A stretch of DNA of 64,000 nucleotides from Ruegeria arenilitoris (GCF_042675705.1 NZ_JBHTJJ010000006.1), one strand, 5' to 3'. Positions 34,413-44,264 are shown, counted from the stretch's first letter. Numbers and translations are program-made. The notes: generated by a model from the sequence alone, not told the origin.

Positions 34413-34994
34413 ATGAGCAGAAAACTTCTCGTACTCTTCGGGGTGCTGTTTTTGGCATCCTGTGGGGGCGGCGCACAGCGTCCGCCCAGCAACCTCAATG
34501 ACGCTTGCGCCATCGCGCGCGAGCGGCCGGACATGATCAAGGCGTTCAAAAGCACCGAACGCAAATGGGGTGTCCCGGTTCATGTCCAGATGGCAACCAT
34601 CTACCAAGAAAGCCGCTATCGTCACGACGCGCGGACGCCCCACAAATATGTTCTTGGGGTTATTCCGATGGGCCGTCAGAGCAGCGCCTATGGCTTCAGC
34701 CAGGCCCTGGACGGAACCTGGGAAGAATATCAGCGCGAAACTGGGAAGCGGCGCGCCAAGCGTGACCGCATTCGTGACGCGTCAGATTTCGTCGGTTGGT
34801 ACATGAACAAAAGCAGTCAGAAGATCGGCATCTCGACCAGCGACACGCGGAACCAGTATCTGGCATATCACGAAGGTCGTGCGGGTTACGCACGCGGCAG
34901 CCACTACGGCAAGACCTGGCTGTTGAACGTGGCCAATGACGTGGATGCACGTGCGCAGATGTACCAGGCGCAGCTGTCCAGCTGTCGCTACTGA
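34413..34994 (+). CDS. Lytic-transglycosylase-like lipoprotein
   Basis: Lipoprotein of 193 residues with a short signal peptide and lipobox LASC (Cys17). An SLT-like fold is suggested by the glutamate in QMATIYQESRYRHDAR and by SAYGFSQALDGTWEEYQRETG and YLAYHEGRAGYARG. It should act in the periplasm on peptidoglycan, attached to a membrane. It is one of two SLT-type genes in the window (the other at 8182) and is much shorter. Confidence 0.82.
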   Translation: MSRKLLVLFGVLFLASCGGGAQRPPSNLNDACAIARERPDMIKAFKSTERKWGVPVHVQMATIYQESRYRHDARTPHKYVLGVIPMGRQSSAYGFSQALDGTWEEYQRETGKRRAKRDRIRDASDFVGWYMNKSSQKIGISTSDTRNQYLAYHEGRAGYARGSHYGKTWLLNVANDVDARAQMYQAQLSSCRY

Positions 34995-35000
34995 AAGAGC

Positions 35001-35027
35001 CGCGGGTCAGCGGTTTTCTGACCCGCG
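35001..35027. terminator. Shared hairpin overlapping the lolA stop codon
   Basis: A perfect 10-bp stem CGCGGGTCAG/CTGACCCGCG with a CGGTTTT loop lies between two converging genes and covers the last codons and stop of lolA (35007-35009). No long U-run is present on either side. Confidence 0.5.
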
Positions 35028-35603
35028 CCGCGCCTTGTTCGAAAACAGGTCACTGTCGATTTTGAAATCTTCGTTGAGAGGTCCCAGCAGCACCGTGGTT
35101 TGACCCCCGGCGTTGTCGTAGATGACCCATTTCCTCAACTCGATCGGATTTGCCGTGAACATCAGCTCGATCCGTCCGGACTCGGGGTTTTTCGGGTCCT
35201 GCGCGGTGACGACCGTGGCTGTGCCATCAAATGTGTGGCCGACCACCATGTTGGCCTGCGACAGGTTCACGTTGCGCGCCAGAACGAGAGACAGCGGCGT
35301 GCGCTTCAACGGGTACTGCTCGGGCGGCTGGTTCGATTTGGGGTCGAACACCATCACGGTGCCGGCATTGGCCAGCACGACCGCACTGTTGGGCGGATCG
35401 TATTCGAACCGCATCTTGCCGGGCCGCTGCAGCCACAGCTTGCCGGTACTCAGCGATCCGTCATCGTTGACTTGGGTAAACGTCGTCTGAACGGCCTTCA
35501 GCCCGTTCAGATAGTTCGAGATCTGCGACAAGGGCAGCTTGTCGGCGGCCCAGGCGGCCGGGGCAGTCAAAGCAAGAGCAAGGGCAAAGGCAATCTGTTT
35601 CAT
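35007..35603 (-). CDS. lolA: Outer-membrane lipoprotein carrier protein LolA
   Basis: Periplasmic chaperone of 198 residues that carries lipoproteins from LolCDE to the outer membrane. A signal peptide (MKQIAFALALALTAPAAWA) is followed by the LolA barrel with FTQVNDDGSLSTGKLWLQRP and GKMRFEYDPPNSAVVLANAG. It is the last gene of the aminotransferase-ftsK-lolA run, 39 bases after ftsK; ftsK-lolA adjacency is common in proteobacteria. Confidence 0.92.
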   Translation of the reverse strand: MKQIAFALALALTAPAAWAADKLPLSQISNYLNGLKAVQTTFTQVNDDGSLSTGKLWLQRPGKMRFEYDPPNSAVVLANAGTVMVFDPKSNQPPEQYPLKRTPLSLVLARNVNLSQANMVVGHTFDGTATVVTAQDPKNPESGRIELMFTANPIELRKWVIYDNAGGQTTVLLGPLNEDFKIDSDLFSNKARRGSENR

Positions 35604-35642
35604 GACACACAGATATGCGCTCTGCCCTTGTTATTAAATATC

Positions 35643-38546
35643 CTACTGCTCCGGGACGAGGATTTCGCGTTTGCCCACGTGATTTGCTGCCGAAACAACG
35701 CCTTCGTCCTCCATCTGCTCGACCAGCCGTGCGGCCTTGTTGTAGCCGATGGCAAGTTTCCGCTGGATGTACGAGGTTGAACACTTGCGGTCCTTGATCA
35801 CGATGGCAACCGCCTGATCGTACAGGGCGTCCTCACCATTGGTGTTGCCGCCGGTATTCAGACCCAGAACCGCGTCGATATTGTCGGCCTTGTCCTCGGA
35901 CGGGCCGTCCAGCACGCTGCCGACATAGTCCGGCGGACCATACTGCTTGAGGTGGTTCACGACCTCCTCGACCTCTTCATCGGACACGAACGGCCCGTGG
36001 CAGCGGGTGATCTTGGCTCCGCCAGCCATATACAGCATGTCGCCCTGCCCCAGCAGCTGCTCGGCCCCCATTTCCCCCAGGATGGTCCGGCTGTCGACTT
36101 TCGACGTCACCTGGAACGAGATCCGGGTCGGGAAGTTAGCCTTGATCGTACCGGTGATAACGTCCACCGATGGGCGCTGCGTGGCCATGATCAGGTGGAT
36201 GCCCGAGGCCCGTGCCATCTGCGCCAGACGCTGGATACAGGCTTCGATCTCCTTGCCGGCCACCATCATCAGGTCAGCCATCTCATCGACGATGATGACG
36301 ATATAGGGCATGGCCTTGGGTTCGAATTCCTCGGTCTCGAAGATCGGCTCTCCGGTTTCGTCGTCGAACCCGGTCTGGACCGTGCGGCTGAACATCTCGC
36401 CCTTGGACAGCGCGTCCTTCACCCGGCCGTTGTAGCCGGCGATGTTGCGCACGCCCATCTTGGACATCTTGCGATAGCGGTCCTCCATCTCGCCCACGAC
36501 CCATTTCAGGGCGACCACCGCCTTTTTCGGGTCGGTCACCACCGGCGACAGCAGGTGCGGGATGCCGTCATAGACGGAAAGTTCCAGCATCTTGGGGTCG
36601 ATCATGATCAGGCGGCACTCATCCGGTGTCAGCTTGTAGAGCAGCGACAGGATCATCGTGTTGATTGCCACCGACTTGCCCGAACCGGTCGTCCCGGCGA
36701 TCAGCAGGTGAGGCATCTTGGCCAGGTTGGCCACGACCGAGTCGCCGCCGATATCCTTGCCCAGCGCCAGCGGAAGCGCATGGGTGCCGTCGCCGAAATC
36801 GCGGCTTGCCAGGATTTCGCGCAGGACCACCATCTCGCGGTTTTCGTTAGGCAGTTCGATGCCGATGACTGAGCGTCCGGGCAGGGTCGAAACCCGCGCT
36901 GACAGGGCCGACATCGACCGGGCGATATCATCGGCCAGTCCGATCACGCGGCTCGCCTTCAGGCCCGGCGCGGGCTCCAACTCGTACATCGTGACGACGG
37001 GGCCGGGGCGGACACTGACGATCTCGCCCTTGACGCCATAGTCATCCAGCACGTTTTCCAGCATCCGCGCGTTTTCCTCCAGCGCCTCGTCGCTCAGGTG
37101 ATGTCGCGGGATGCCCGACGGGTTCGTCAACAGGCTGAGCGGCGGCAGTTCGAAATCCGTGTGCCGCTCTTCGAAGGACAGGCTGGGCTGAGCCTCGGCC
37201 TGAGCCCGTCGCGAGGGCAGGACGTTGCGCCGGACAGGCTGCGCGACAACTGGCTTGCGCGGTTCGGCAACCGGGATCTTCATCGCCGGACGCGCCTCGG
37301 CGATTGGGTCTTCTGCATCCTCGAACACCTGATCGTCGTCGGCGTCCAAAGGCGAATACTCTGAGACCTGGTCTTCGGTGAACGTCTCAATTTCCGCATA
37401 AGACTGCGCTGGCTGACTGGTCAACGGCGGCTCGGGCGGAAGCCCGGCAGCAGTCAGTGGAGGCTCGGTCGGAAGGTTGCCCGCTCGCGGCGCATTCAGG
37501 ATCAGCGGGTCGGGGCCACGGCCACGCCCCTTGGTCAGCGGGCGGTTCGGATCGGGCTCGGGCGCGATTTCACCGGTGGCGACCTTGCGGTTCTGGATCA
37601 CCGCGGAAATCTTCGAGCGGATCCGGTCCTCACCCGGCATCTCGTCATATCCGGTGACGGGTTCCGGGTCGACCAGTTCGGGTTCGGGCATCGGCTCGGG
37701 GCGGCGGATCAGGCCGGGCATGCGCGCAAGCAAGCCCGTCTTGACGGGTTCGGGTGCTGCGATCTCGGGCTCTTCAAAGACCGGATCGGCATAGGCCAGT
37801 TCATCCTCAAATTCGGCGCCAGCGGCCTGGGTTGCCTTGCGTTCCTGCCATTTTTCCCGGCGCGCCTGTGCGGCCCGGGCGGTGGCCGACGCCCCCTGCC
37901 CCAGCGCGGTCATCAGCATGTCATAGGCCATCACCAGACCCAGCAGGAAAGCCCGGAACCCGCGCCGGACATCCGACTTGGTGAAGCCCAGAACAAAAAC
38001 GCCCAACGCCAGCATACCGGCCGCCATGGCCAGCGACATCAGCTTGACCATGAAATGCGACGAGATGGGCAACAGCGTCAGCAGCGCCCCCATCACCGTA
38101 TCGCCGAACAGGCCGCCCAGGCCAAAGCTGTGCGTCGCTCGCCATTCAGCTCCGGGCACCAGCGTCGCGGCATAGACCGAAAGGACGGCGATCCAGATCG
38201 GCGCGAAAATCAGGCGGGCCACGGCGCGATCCTCGCCGAAATGGCCGGCGAACCGCACGCCCCAGCCGACCAGCACCAGCGCGATGCCAAAGCTGCCCCA
38301 GCCCACGATCATGAACAACGGCGCGGCGATGGAGGCGCCGAACCGGCCCAGCCAGTTCTGCACCGGCGCGTCGGTCGAGACCATCCAGTTCGGATCATCC
38401 GGCGTGTAGGACCAGATCATCGCCGCGGCGGCTAGGCCGGCCAAGATCAAGGCGATCCCGATCAGTTCCTTGCTGCGCCGCTCGATTGCGGCCTGGGTGG
38501 TGCTGTCCAACAATGGGTCGCGGTTGCGCGCGTTGTAAGATGCCAT
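35643..38546 (-). CDS. ftsK: DNA translocase FtsK
   Basis: Septal DNA pump of 967 residues that couples chromosome segregation to division. About four hydrophobic segments lie in the first 200 residues. A Pro/Glu-rich linker (about 230-450) leads to the FtsK/SpoIIIE motor with Walker A GTTGSGKSVAINTM (Lys624) and Walker B YIVIIVDEMADLMM. The C-terminal gamma winged-helix domain (KCSTSYIQRKLAIGYNKAA) would read KOPS sites. The linker is moderate in length compared with E. coli. It starts 13 bases after the aminotransferase stop. Confidence 0.95.
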   Translation of the reverse strand: MASYNARNRDPLLDSTTQAAIERRSKELIGIALILAGLAAAAMIWSYTPDDPNWMVSTDAPVQNWLGRFGASIAAPLFMIVGWGSFGIALVLVGWGVRFAGHFGEDRAVARLIFAPIWIAVLSVYAATLVPGAEWRATHSFGLGGLFGDTVMGALLTLLPISSHFMVKLMSLAMAAGMLALGVFVLGFTKSDVRRGFRAFLLGLVMAYDMLMTALGQGASATARAAQARREKWQERKATQAAGAEFEDELAYADPVFEEPEIAAPEPVKTGLLARMPGLIRRPEPMPEPELVDPEPVTGYDEMPGEDRIRSKISAVIQNRKVATGEIAPEPDPNRPLTKGRGRGPDPLILNAPRAGNLPTEPPLTAAGLPPEPPLTSQPAQSYAEIETFTEDQVSEYSPLDADDDQVFEDAEDPIAEARPAMKIPVAEPRKPVVAQPVRRNVLPSRRAQAEAQPSLSFEERHTDFELPPLSLLTNPSGIPRHHLSDEALEENARMLENVLDDYGVKGEIVSVRPGPVVTMYELEPAPGLKASRVIGLADDIARSMSALSARVSTLPGRSVIGIELPNENREMVVLREILASRDFGDGTHALPLALGKDIGGDSVVANLAKMPHLLIAGTTGSGKSVAINTMILSLLYKLTPDECRLIMIDPKMLELSVYDGIPHLLSPVVTDPKKAVVALKWVVGEMEDRYRKMSKMGVRNIAGYNGRVKDALSKGEMFSRTVQTGFDDETGEPIFETEEFEPKAMPYIVIIVDEMADLMMVAGKEIEACIQRLAQMARASGIHLIMATQRPSVDVITGTIKANFPTRISFQVTSKVDSRTILGEMGAEQLLGQGDMLYMAGGAKITRCHGPFVSDEEVEEVVNHLKQYGPPDYVGSVLDGPSEDKADNIDAVLGLNTGGNTNGEDALYDQAVAIVIKDRKCSTSYIQRKLAIGYNKAARLVEQMEDEGVVSAANHVGKREILVPEQ

Positions 38547-38559
38547 GTGCCCTCGTACC

Positions 38560-39741
38560 TCACGAATAGATGCAGTCGCGGAGCGTGATCAGCCCGCGCT
38601 GCATCTCTGTTTTTGGGGCCACCATCGCGACCCTGATAAAGCCTTTGCCCGGGTTCTGCCCCGGATCCCCTTGTGAAAGATATGCGCCCGGCAGGACCCG
38701 AACCCCGGTTTCCTGCCACAGCTTCAATGCGGCCTGCTCGCCATCCTCGACGGGCAGCCAAAGAAAGAACCCCGCCTCGGGCGGCATATAACCCTGAACG
38801 CCCGCAAACACCTGATCGGCGATGGCGTATTTTTCCTGATACAGCGCACGGTTTTCCTGAACATGCGCCTCATCGGCCCAGACTCTGGCCGCGGCGGCCT
38901 GCAACGGCGACGGCAAGGGCGCCCCGGCATAGGCGCGCAACTGCTTGACCCGCTTGATGCTTTCCGGCCCGCCCGCTATCAGCCCCGACCGCAGCCCTGC
39001 CAAGTTCGACCGTTTCGACAGCGAGTTGAACAGCGTGATCCGCTCGGGGTCGGCGCCCAGCTCCTGCGCGACGGTCAGGATGCCGGTGGGCGGCGTATCG
39101 CGGAAGATCTCAGAATAGCACTCATCGGCGAAGATGCGGAAATCGTACCGCTCGGCCAGCCGGATCAGCTCGGCCCAGTAGTCGCGCGAGGCGACGGCAC
39201 CCTGCGGGTTGGCGGGCGAACAGATATAGGCCACGGCGGTGCGGTTCAGCACATCTTCTGGCAGGCTGGCATAGTCCGGCAAGTGCCCGGTGGCCGCGGT
39301 GGCCGGCACGAAATACGGCTGCCCCCCGACCGAGATCGAGGCCACCATGTAGACTTGGTAGAACGGGTTGGGGCACAAAACGATCGGCTGTCGGCCGTTC
39401 TTCTGCTCGGGGCACAGGGCCATGGCGGCGTTGTACAACCCCTCGCGCGTGCCGTTCAGCGCCATGATGTTGGTCTCGGGGTCCATCCGCACGCCATAGC
39501 GGCGGTCGATCCAGTCGGCGATGGCCCCGCGCAGCGCGTCCGACCCCTCGTTCGGCGGGTATGTCTGGAACCCGGCGGCGTTTTCCACGATGACATCGGT
39601 CACCCAGGGCGGAAAGTCATGCTTGGGCTCGCCAATCGTCATGTGCACGACATCGCCACCCGGCGCGTGATGGTCGAGCAGGGCGCGTAGACGCGGAAAA
39701 GCATAAGCCGGTAGGTTCGAAAACCGCTCGGGGAAATTCAT
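38560..39741 (-). CDS. Class I/II pyridoxal-phosphate aminotransferase
   Basis: Fold-type I aminotransferase of 393 residues. The PLP lysine is Lys243 in NSLSKRSNLAGLRSG, and the ADECYSEIF motif holds the ring-contact Asp206 and Tyr209. The CPNPFYQVYMVAS and SPANPQGAVASRDYW segments resemble DapC-type N-succinyl-diaminopimelate aminotransferases, which would fit lysine/peptidoglycan synthesis. Another class I substrate is not excluded. It is the first gene of the run that continues into ftsK. Confidence 0.82.
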   Translation of the reverse strand: MNFPERFSNLPAYAFPRLRALLDHHAPGGDVVHMTIGEPKHDFPPWVTDVIVENAAGFQTYPPNEGSDALRGAIADWIDRRYGVRMDPETNIMALNGTREGLYNAAMALCPEQKNGRQPIVLCPNPFYQVYMVASISVGGQPYFVPATAATGHLPDYASLPEDVLNRTAVAYICSPANPQGAVASRDYWAELIRLAERYDFRIFADECYSEIFRDTPPTGILTVAQELGADPERITLFNSLSKRSNLAGLRSGLIAGGPESIKRVKQLRAYAGAPLPSPLQAAAARVWADEAHVQENRALYQEKYAIADQVFAGVQGYMPPEAGFFLWLPVEDGEQAALKLWQETGVRVLPGAYLSQGDPGQNPGKGFIRVAMVAPKTEMQRGLITLRDCIYS

Positions 39742-39850
39742 GACTGCTGCCTCGATACCGGGATCATTGGCGCCCCGGTTTTCCAGCAGATTACAGGCCG
39801 AACCCCCGCGCGTCCAGACAAAGAGGTTCCGAATCAGGGGATTGTGGCAT

Positions 39851-41179
39851 TCAGGTCAGAACCACCTCGGCCGCCGCACCCAGCCGCAAAAGCGCCTCTT
39901 CCGAGCCCGGATAGCCCAGCATCATCAGCCCGCAGGACGGTGTCGAAGTGGGCAGCGACAGCGCCGCCAGCCCCATCAGGTTGCCGATCCGGGTATTGCG
40001 CAGGGCCAGAAGGTTCTCGGTGACGTAGTAGTCATGGTCGTTCATCAGCCGGTCCAGATCCGGCGGCAGGATCGGCGCGGTGGGGGCCAAAACCGCGTCG
40101 AAGCCGGCGGTGGCCGCGTCCCAGACCGACCGGCAGGCCTTCAACCGAGACCACGCGGCCACGTAATCCGGGCCGGAATGCCCCTTGCCCGCGCGGAACC
40201 GTTCAAGGATTTCGGGATACATCGCCTCAGCGTTGGCCTCGATCACGTCGCGCCACAGGCCATAGGCTTCGGTGGTGTAAAGGACACCGGACAGGCCCAT
40301 CGCCTCGGCCAGTTCCGGCACCTCCAACGGCACGATCTCGGCCCCGGCATCTCGCAGGCGGTCCAGCGCCTCGGCATAGGCCTGGCGTGGTGCGTCGCGC
40401 AGATCGTCCTGCGCGATTGTCTGCAGATCGGCAAACCGCCGCCCCTTCAGGCTGGCGCCCCGCAGATCGGCCGGCGTTCCGCCCCCCAGCAGCGCCAGCA
40501 TCTGCGCCGCATCCTCGACGGACCGCGCCAGCGGGCCAACCGTGTCAAACCGCAGGCACAGGGGCACCACGCCCTCAAGGCTCAACCGCCCCGAGGTGGT
40601 CTTCAGCCCCACCAGATCGTTCCACGCGGCCGGAATGCGCACCGATCCGCCCGTGTCCGAGCCGATTCCGCAGGCCGCCAGACCAAAGGCCACCGACGCC
40701 GCCGCCCCCGAGGACGACCCGCCCGGAACCGCCTTTTCGTCATTCACGCAGGGCGGCGTCGCGGTGACGGGGTTCAGACCAAGCCCCGAGAAGGCCAGCT
40801 CGCTCATATGCGTCTTGCCCAGACAGACCGCGCCCATGGACGTTGCGTTGCGCAGGACGGTTGCGTCGTTCTCGGGCACCCGGCCGCGCAGCAGGGCCGA
40901 CCCGGCCTCGGTTCCGATCCCGGCGGTGTCGAACAGATCCTTCCAGCTGATCGGCACCCCATCCAGCAGGGACCGGCGCAGCCCTTGGGCCGCCCGTTCC
41001 TTGGCCGCGCGGGCTTCGGCGCGGGCGCGGTCATGCGTGACGCGGGCATAGATGCGGTCGCGGTGCGGATGGGCGTCGATAGCCGCCAGATAGACCTCGG
41101 TCAGCTCCTCGGGATCGATCTGACCCATGCCGATCCCCCGGCCCAGGTCACATGCCGTCATGGTCAGCCAGTCCTGCAT
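39851..41179 (-). CDS. Amidase-signature family protein
   Basis: Ser-cisSer-Lys hydrolase of 442 residues. Lys80 lies in DGVPISWKDLFDTAG, the cis-serine in AVPGGSSSGAAAS (about Ser155), and the nucleophile in GSDTGGSVRIPAAW (about Ser179). This family includes GatA and stand-alone amidases; the absence of gatB/gatC neighbours points to a stand-alone amidase of unknown substrate. The ATG at 41179 is chosen because the upstream open frame runs through the divergent hydroxylase gene. Confidence 0.85.
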   Translation of the reverse strand: MQDWLTMTACDLGRGIGMGQIDPEELTEVYLAAIDAHPHRDRIYARVTHDRARAEARAAKERAAQGLRRSLLDGVPISWKDLFDTAGIGTEAGSALLRGRVPENDATVLRNATSMGAVCLGKTHMSELAFSGLGLNPVTATPPCVNDEKAVPGGSSSGAAASVAFGLAACGIGSDTGGSVRIPAAWNDLVGLKTTSGRLSLEGVVPLCLRFDTVGPLARSVEDAAQMLALLGGGTPADLRGASLKGRRFADLQTIAQDDLRDAPRQAYAEALDRLRDAGAEIVPLEVPELAEAMGLSGVLYTTEAYGLWRDVIEANAEAMYPEILERFRAGKGHSGPDYVAAWSRLKACRSVWDAATAGFDAVLAPTAPILPPDLDRLMNDHDYYVTENLLALRNTRIGNLMGLAALSLPTSTPSCGLMMLGYPGSEEALLRLGAAAEVVLT

Positions 41180-41236
41180 CTTTGCCCCCTTGTCGGAAAA
41201 ATTCGTGTTTCGGCGACGGTAGCGACAGGACTGCAC

Positions 41237-42499
41237 ATGGACAATCCCGAAAGGGCGCGCATATTGCACCGCATGACACAGGTTTCCGATATCTTGATCG
41301 TGGGCGGCGGGCTGAACGGCCCCGCCCTGGCGCTGGCGCTGGCGCAGACCGGGCACAGCGTTACCGTGATCGACGCACTGGCCGAGAAGGTGCGCAAGAA
41401 CGCGGCGTTCGACGGGCGTGCCTATGCGCTGGCGCTGGCCTCGCAACGGTTGCTGGCCGCGATTGGCGTCTGGGAGCGGGTTGCGGACCATGCCCAGCCG
41501 ATGTTGGAGATCAAGGTGACTGATGGCCATGCGGGCGCAGGCCCGTCGCCGTTTTTCATGCATTTCGACCAAGCCGAGATCGAGGAAGGCCCGATGGGTT
41601 ATATGGTCGAGGACCGTCACCTGCGGCGCGCATTTCTTGCGGCGATGCAGGCGGAAGCGGCGATCACCAGGGTCGATGGCAAAACCGTGGTCGCGCAGGA
41701 AACCGGTCCAGGCAGCGTGACCGTGACGCTGGATGACGGATCGGCGCTGTCCGGTCGGCTTCTGGTGGGGTGCGACGGCCGCCGCAGTGGCACCGCCGCC
41801 CGCGCCGAGATCAAGCGGACCGGATGGGACTACGGCCAGACCGCGCTGGTCTGCGCCATCGAACACGACCTGCCCCATCACGGCATCGCACATCAGTTCT
41901 TCATGCCCCCCGGCCCGCTGGCTATCCTGCCGCTGACCGGCAACCGCAGCTCGATCGTCTGGAGCGAACGCTCTGACACCGCGCAGCGCATCAACGCACT
42001 GGACGAGGCCGAATACTTTCAGGTCCTGCGGCCCCGATTCGGCGATTTTCTGGGTGACATCTGCCTGCAGGGCGACCGGTTCACCTATCCGCTGAACCTG
42101 ACCATCGCCAATTCCTTCATCGCGGAGCGGCTGGCGCTGGTGGGTGATGCGGCCCATGGCATGCACCCGATCGCCGGTCAGGGGCTGAACGCCGGGCTGC
42201 GCGACGTCGGCGCGCTGGCCGAGGTGCTGACGCTGGCCGGGCGACGCGGCGAGGACATCGGCTCGGTGTTGGTTCTGGAGCGTTACCAGGAGTGGCGCCG
42301 CTTCGACACGGCCGCCCTGGCAATGGCGACGGATGTGTTCAACAAGCTGTTTTCGAACGACAATCCGATCCTGCGGCTAGGGCGCGACATCGGCATGGGC
42401 ATCGTGGGCTCCCTGCCCGGTCTGCGCCGCGGCTTCGTGCGCGAGGCCGCCGGTTTGACAGGCGACCTGCCCAAGCTGCTGCAGGGCCGCCCGATCTAG
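41237..42499 (+). CDS. UbiH/UbiF-type FAD-dependent monooxygenase
   Basis: Flavoprotein hydroxylase of 420 residues of the UbiH/COQ6 family, expected to hydroxylate the ubiquinone ring on the cytoplasmic face. It has the GxGxxG motif DILIVGGGLNGPALALALAQ, the DG loop (LLVGCDGRRSGTA) and the second FAD motif RLALVGDAAHGMHPIAGQGL. The ATG at 41237 has AGGA six bases upstream; an in-frame ATG at 41273 is also plausible. Which ring position it modifies cannot be read. Confidence 0.85.
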   Translation: MDNPERARILHRMTQVSDILIVGGGLNGPALALALAQTGHSVTVIDALAEKVRKNAAFDGRAYALALASQRLLAAIGVWERVADHAQPMLEIKVTDGHAGAGPSPFFMHFDQAEIEEGPMGYMVEDRHLRRAFLAAMQAEAAITRVDGKTVVAQETGPGSVTVTLDDGSALSGRLLVGCDGRRSGTAARAEIKRTGWDYGQTALVCAIEHDLPHHGIAHQFFMPPGPLAILPLTGNRSSIVWSERSDTAQRINALDEAEYFQVLRPRFGDFLGDICLQGDRFTYPLNLTIANSFIAERLALVGDAAHGMHPIAGQGLNAGLRDVGALAEVLTLAGRRGEDIGSVLVLERYQEWRRFDTAALAMATDVFNKLFSNDNPILRLGRDIGMGIVGSLPGLRRGFVREAAGLTGDLPKLLQGRPI

Positions 42500-42681
42500 T
42501 CGAGCTTGCGCGCCTCATCCACCAGCATCACCGGAATCCCGTTGCGGATCGGAAAGGCCAGACCAGCGGCTTTCGAGACCAGCTCCTGCCGCTCGGCGTC
42601 ATATTCCAGCGTGGTATGGGTCTGCGGGCAGATCAGCGCCTCGAGCATGTGGCGGTCGAACCCCGGTTCCGTCTCAGTCAT
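42496..42681 (-). CDS. Trm112-family small zinc-ribbon-like protein
   Basis: Protein of 61 residues with the family pattern MLEALICPQTHTTLEY and GIPVMLVDEARKL. Most bacterial YcaR/Trm112-like proteins have up to four zinc-binding cysteines; only one (in ICPQ) is visible here. In eukaryotes Trm112 stabilises methyltransferases; the bacterial role is unclear. It overlaps the start of the ubiH-type gene's 3' end by four bases, and its own 5' end overlaps the LON-domain gene by four bases. Confidence 0.8.
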   Translation of the reverse strand: MTETEPGFDRHMLEALICPQTHTTLEYDAERQELVSKAAGLAFPIRNGIPVMLVDEARKLD

Positions 42682-43319
42682 TGCAGTTGTTCCTCGTTTG
42701 AACCCCCGCGCAGCGAGAATTCGATCAGTGTGACCAATGTTTCGCGCCTGGTGCGCAGGCAGGGCGCCTCAAGCAGGGCCTGCTTGTCCTCAGGGTCGAA
42801 ATCCAGAAGCATAGACAGGGAGTTGACCAGCAATTCGTCATCCGCCTCGTTCAGTGACTCCCAATCGGTCGAGAGCTGGCGGGCGGAAAAGTAACGCCCC
42901 AGCAGACGCAGGAAACCGGACCGGTCGAACGTATCGTCGATTTCCCCTTTGCCCAGATCGCGGTCGAACCCGTCCCAGGTAACGGCGCAGCGACGATACG
43001 GCGTGAAACCATCCAATTCGGATTGGATACGAAACCGGGAAACGCCGGACAACGTGATCAGATAGCGCCCGTCTTCGGTCTCGGAAAACTGCGTGACACG
43101 TCCGGCGCATCCGATCCGATGCAACTTGGTGTCGTCATTCTGGCACGGGTTCGGCTGGACCATGCCAATCAGCCGCTCTTTGGTTTTCAAGGCGTCATCC
43201 AGCATTTGCAGGTAGCGAGGCTCGAAAATATGCAGCGGCAGGCGTGACCGGGGCAGCAACAGCGCCCCGGGCAGAGGAAACACGGACACCGTGTCCGGCA
43301 GATCGGCGGGATGCATCAT
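42678..43319 (-). CDS. LON N-terminal-domain (LON_substr_bdg) protein
   Basis: Protein of 213 residues homologous to the substrate-binding N-terminal domain of Lon, without ATPase or protease domain. VSVFPLPGALLLPRSRLPLH and IFEPRYLQMLDDALKTKERLIGMVQ are typical. It probably acts as a stand-alone adaptor or regulator; the mechanism is unknown. It is translationally coupled to the downstream Trm112-like gene. Confidence 0.85.
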   Translation of the reverse strand: MMHPADLPDTVSVFPLPGALLLPRSRLPLHIFEPRYLQMLDDALKTKERLIGMVQPNPCQNDDTKLHRIGCAGRVTQFSETEDGRYLITLSGVSRFRIQSELDGFTPYRRCAVTWDGFDRDLGKGEIDDTFDRSGFLRLLGRYFSARQLSTDWESLNEADDELLVNSLSMLLDFDPEDKQALLEAPCLRTRRETLVTLIEFSLRGGSNEEQLQ

Positions 43320-43346
43320 GTTTCCGATTCTAGCTCTGATGCGCGG

Positions 43347-44264
43347 TTAGGCAAATATCATCGAGCTGAGTTTGCGGCGACCGTTCAAAACAATCGGGTC
43401 ATTGGCCTTGAGCGCATCGAAGATGGTGAACAGCTGTGCCTTGGCTGCGCCATCATTCCATTCCCGATCGCGGCGGAACAGCTCCAGAAGCTGGTCAACC
43501 GCCTCGGCGGCCTTGCCGTTGGCATAGAGCGCCTGCGCCAGGTCGAACCGAGCCTGATGGTTGTCGGGATCTGCTTCGACCGCTGCCGTCAACTCGGCCA
43601 CCGGCCCGGCATTTGCGGCCTGCTTGGTCAGTTCCAGCTGGGCATGGGCGGCCTCCAACTCGGCCGTCGTCGAGATTTCGGCCGGAGCGCCGTTCAGGAT
43701 CGCCTCGGCCTGATCAAGGTCACCCATCGCGATATGCGCCCGCACCAGGCCGCCATAGGCCGCGGCATGTTTGGGGTCTTCGCCAAGAATGGCGGCAAAG
43801 GTCTGGGCCGCATCCACTGCCGCGCCATCATTCAGCATCTCTTCGGCGGCCTCCACGGCCTCGTCCAGCTGGCCGCCCGGGCTCTGGCCCCCGGCGGCCT
43901 CGATCACGCGGTCGATGAAGGCCTTGATCTCCGATCCTGGCAGCGCGCCTTGGAATCCGTCAACCGGCTGCCCCTTGAAAAAGGCATAGACGGTCGGAAT
44001 CGACTGGATGCGCAATTGCGAGGCGATCATCTGCGCCTCGTCCACGTTGATTTTCACCATCTTGACCGCGCCCTTGGCGGCGGTCACGGCCTCTTCCAGG
44101 GCGGGGCCCAGCGTTTTGCACGGACCGCACCAGGGTGCCCAGAAGTCAACGATGATGGGCATTTCCTGCGATGCCTCGACGACATCGGCCATGAAAGTGG
44201 CCTCGGTTCCGTCTTTGATCAGATCGGTGGCTGCGGGGCTGCCTGCGCCGTTCAAAAGTTCCAT
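43347..44264 (-). CDS. Thioredoxin-domain protein with TPR-like C-terminus (CnoX/YbbN type)
   Basis: Protein of 305 residues with an N-terminal thioredoxin domain whose active site is FWAPWCGPCK (Cys46 and Cys49), followed by a helical TPR-like region (residues about 130-300). In E. coli the related CnoX (YbbN) is a chaperone-holdase lacking the CxxC redox pair in its usual form, whereas this protein keeps the full WCGPC. It may assist folding and redox protection. The ATG at 44264 follows GGAGAG; the GTG nine bases upstream is too close to it. Confidence 0.83.
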   Translation of the reverse strand: MELLNGAGSPAATDLIKDGTEATFMADVVEASQEMPIIVDFWAPWCGPCKTLGPALEEAVTAAKGAVKMVKINVDEAQMIASQLRIQSIPTVYAFFKGQPVDGFQGALPGSEIKAFIDRVIEAAGGQSPGGQLDEAVEAAEEMLNDGAAVDAAQTFAAILGEDPKHAAAYGGLVRAHIAMGDLDQAEAILNGAPAEISTTAELEAAHAQLELTKQAANAGPVAELTAAVEADPDNHQARFDLAQALYANGKAAEAVDQLLELFRRDREWNDGAAKAQLFTIFDALKANDPIVLNGRRKLSSMIFA

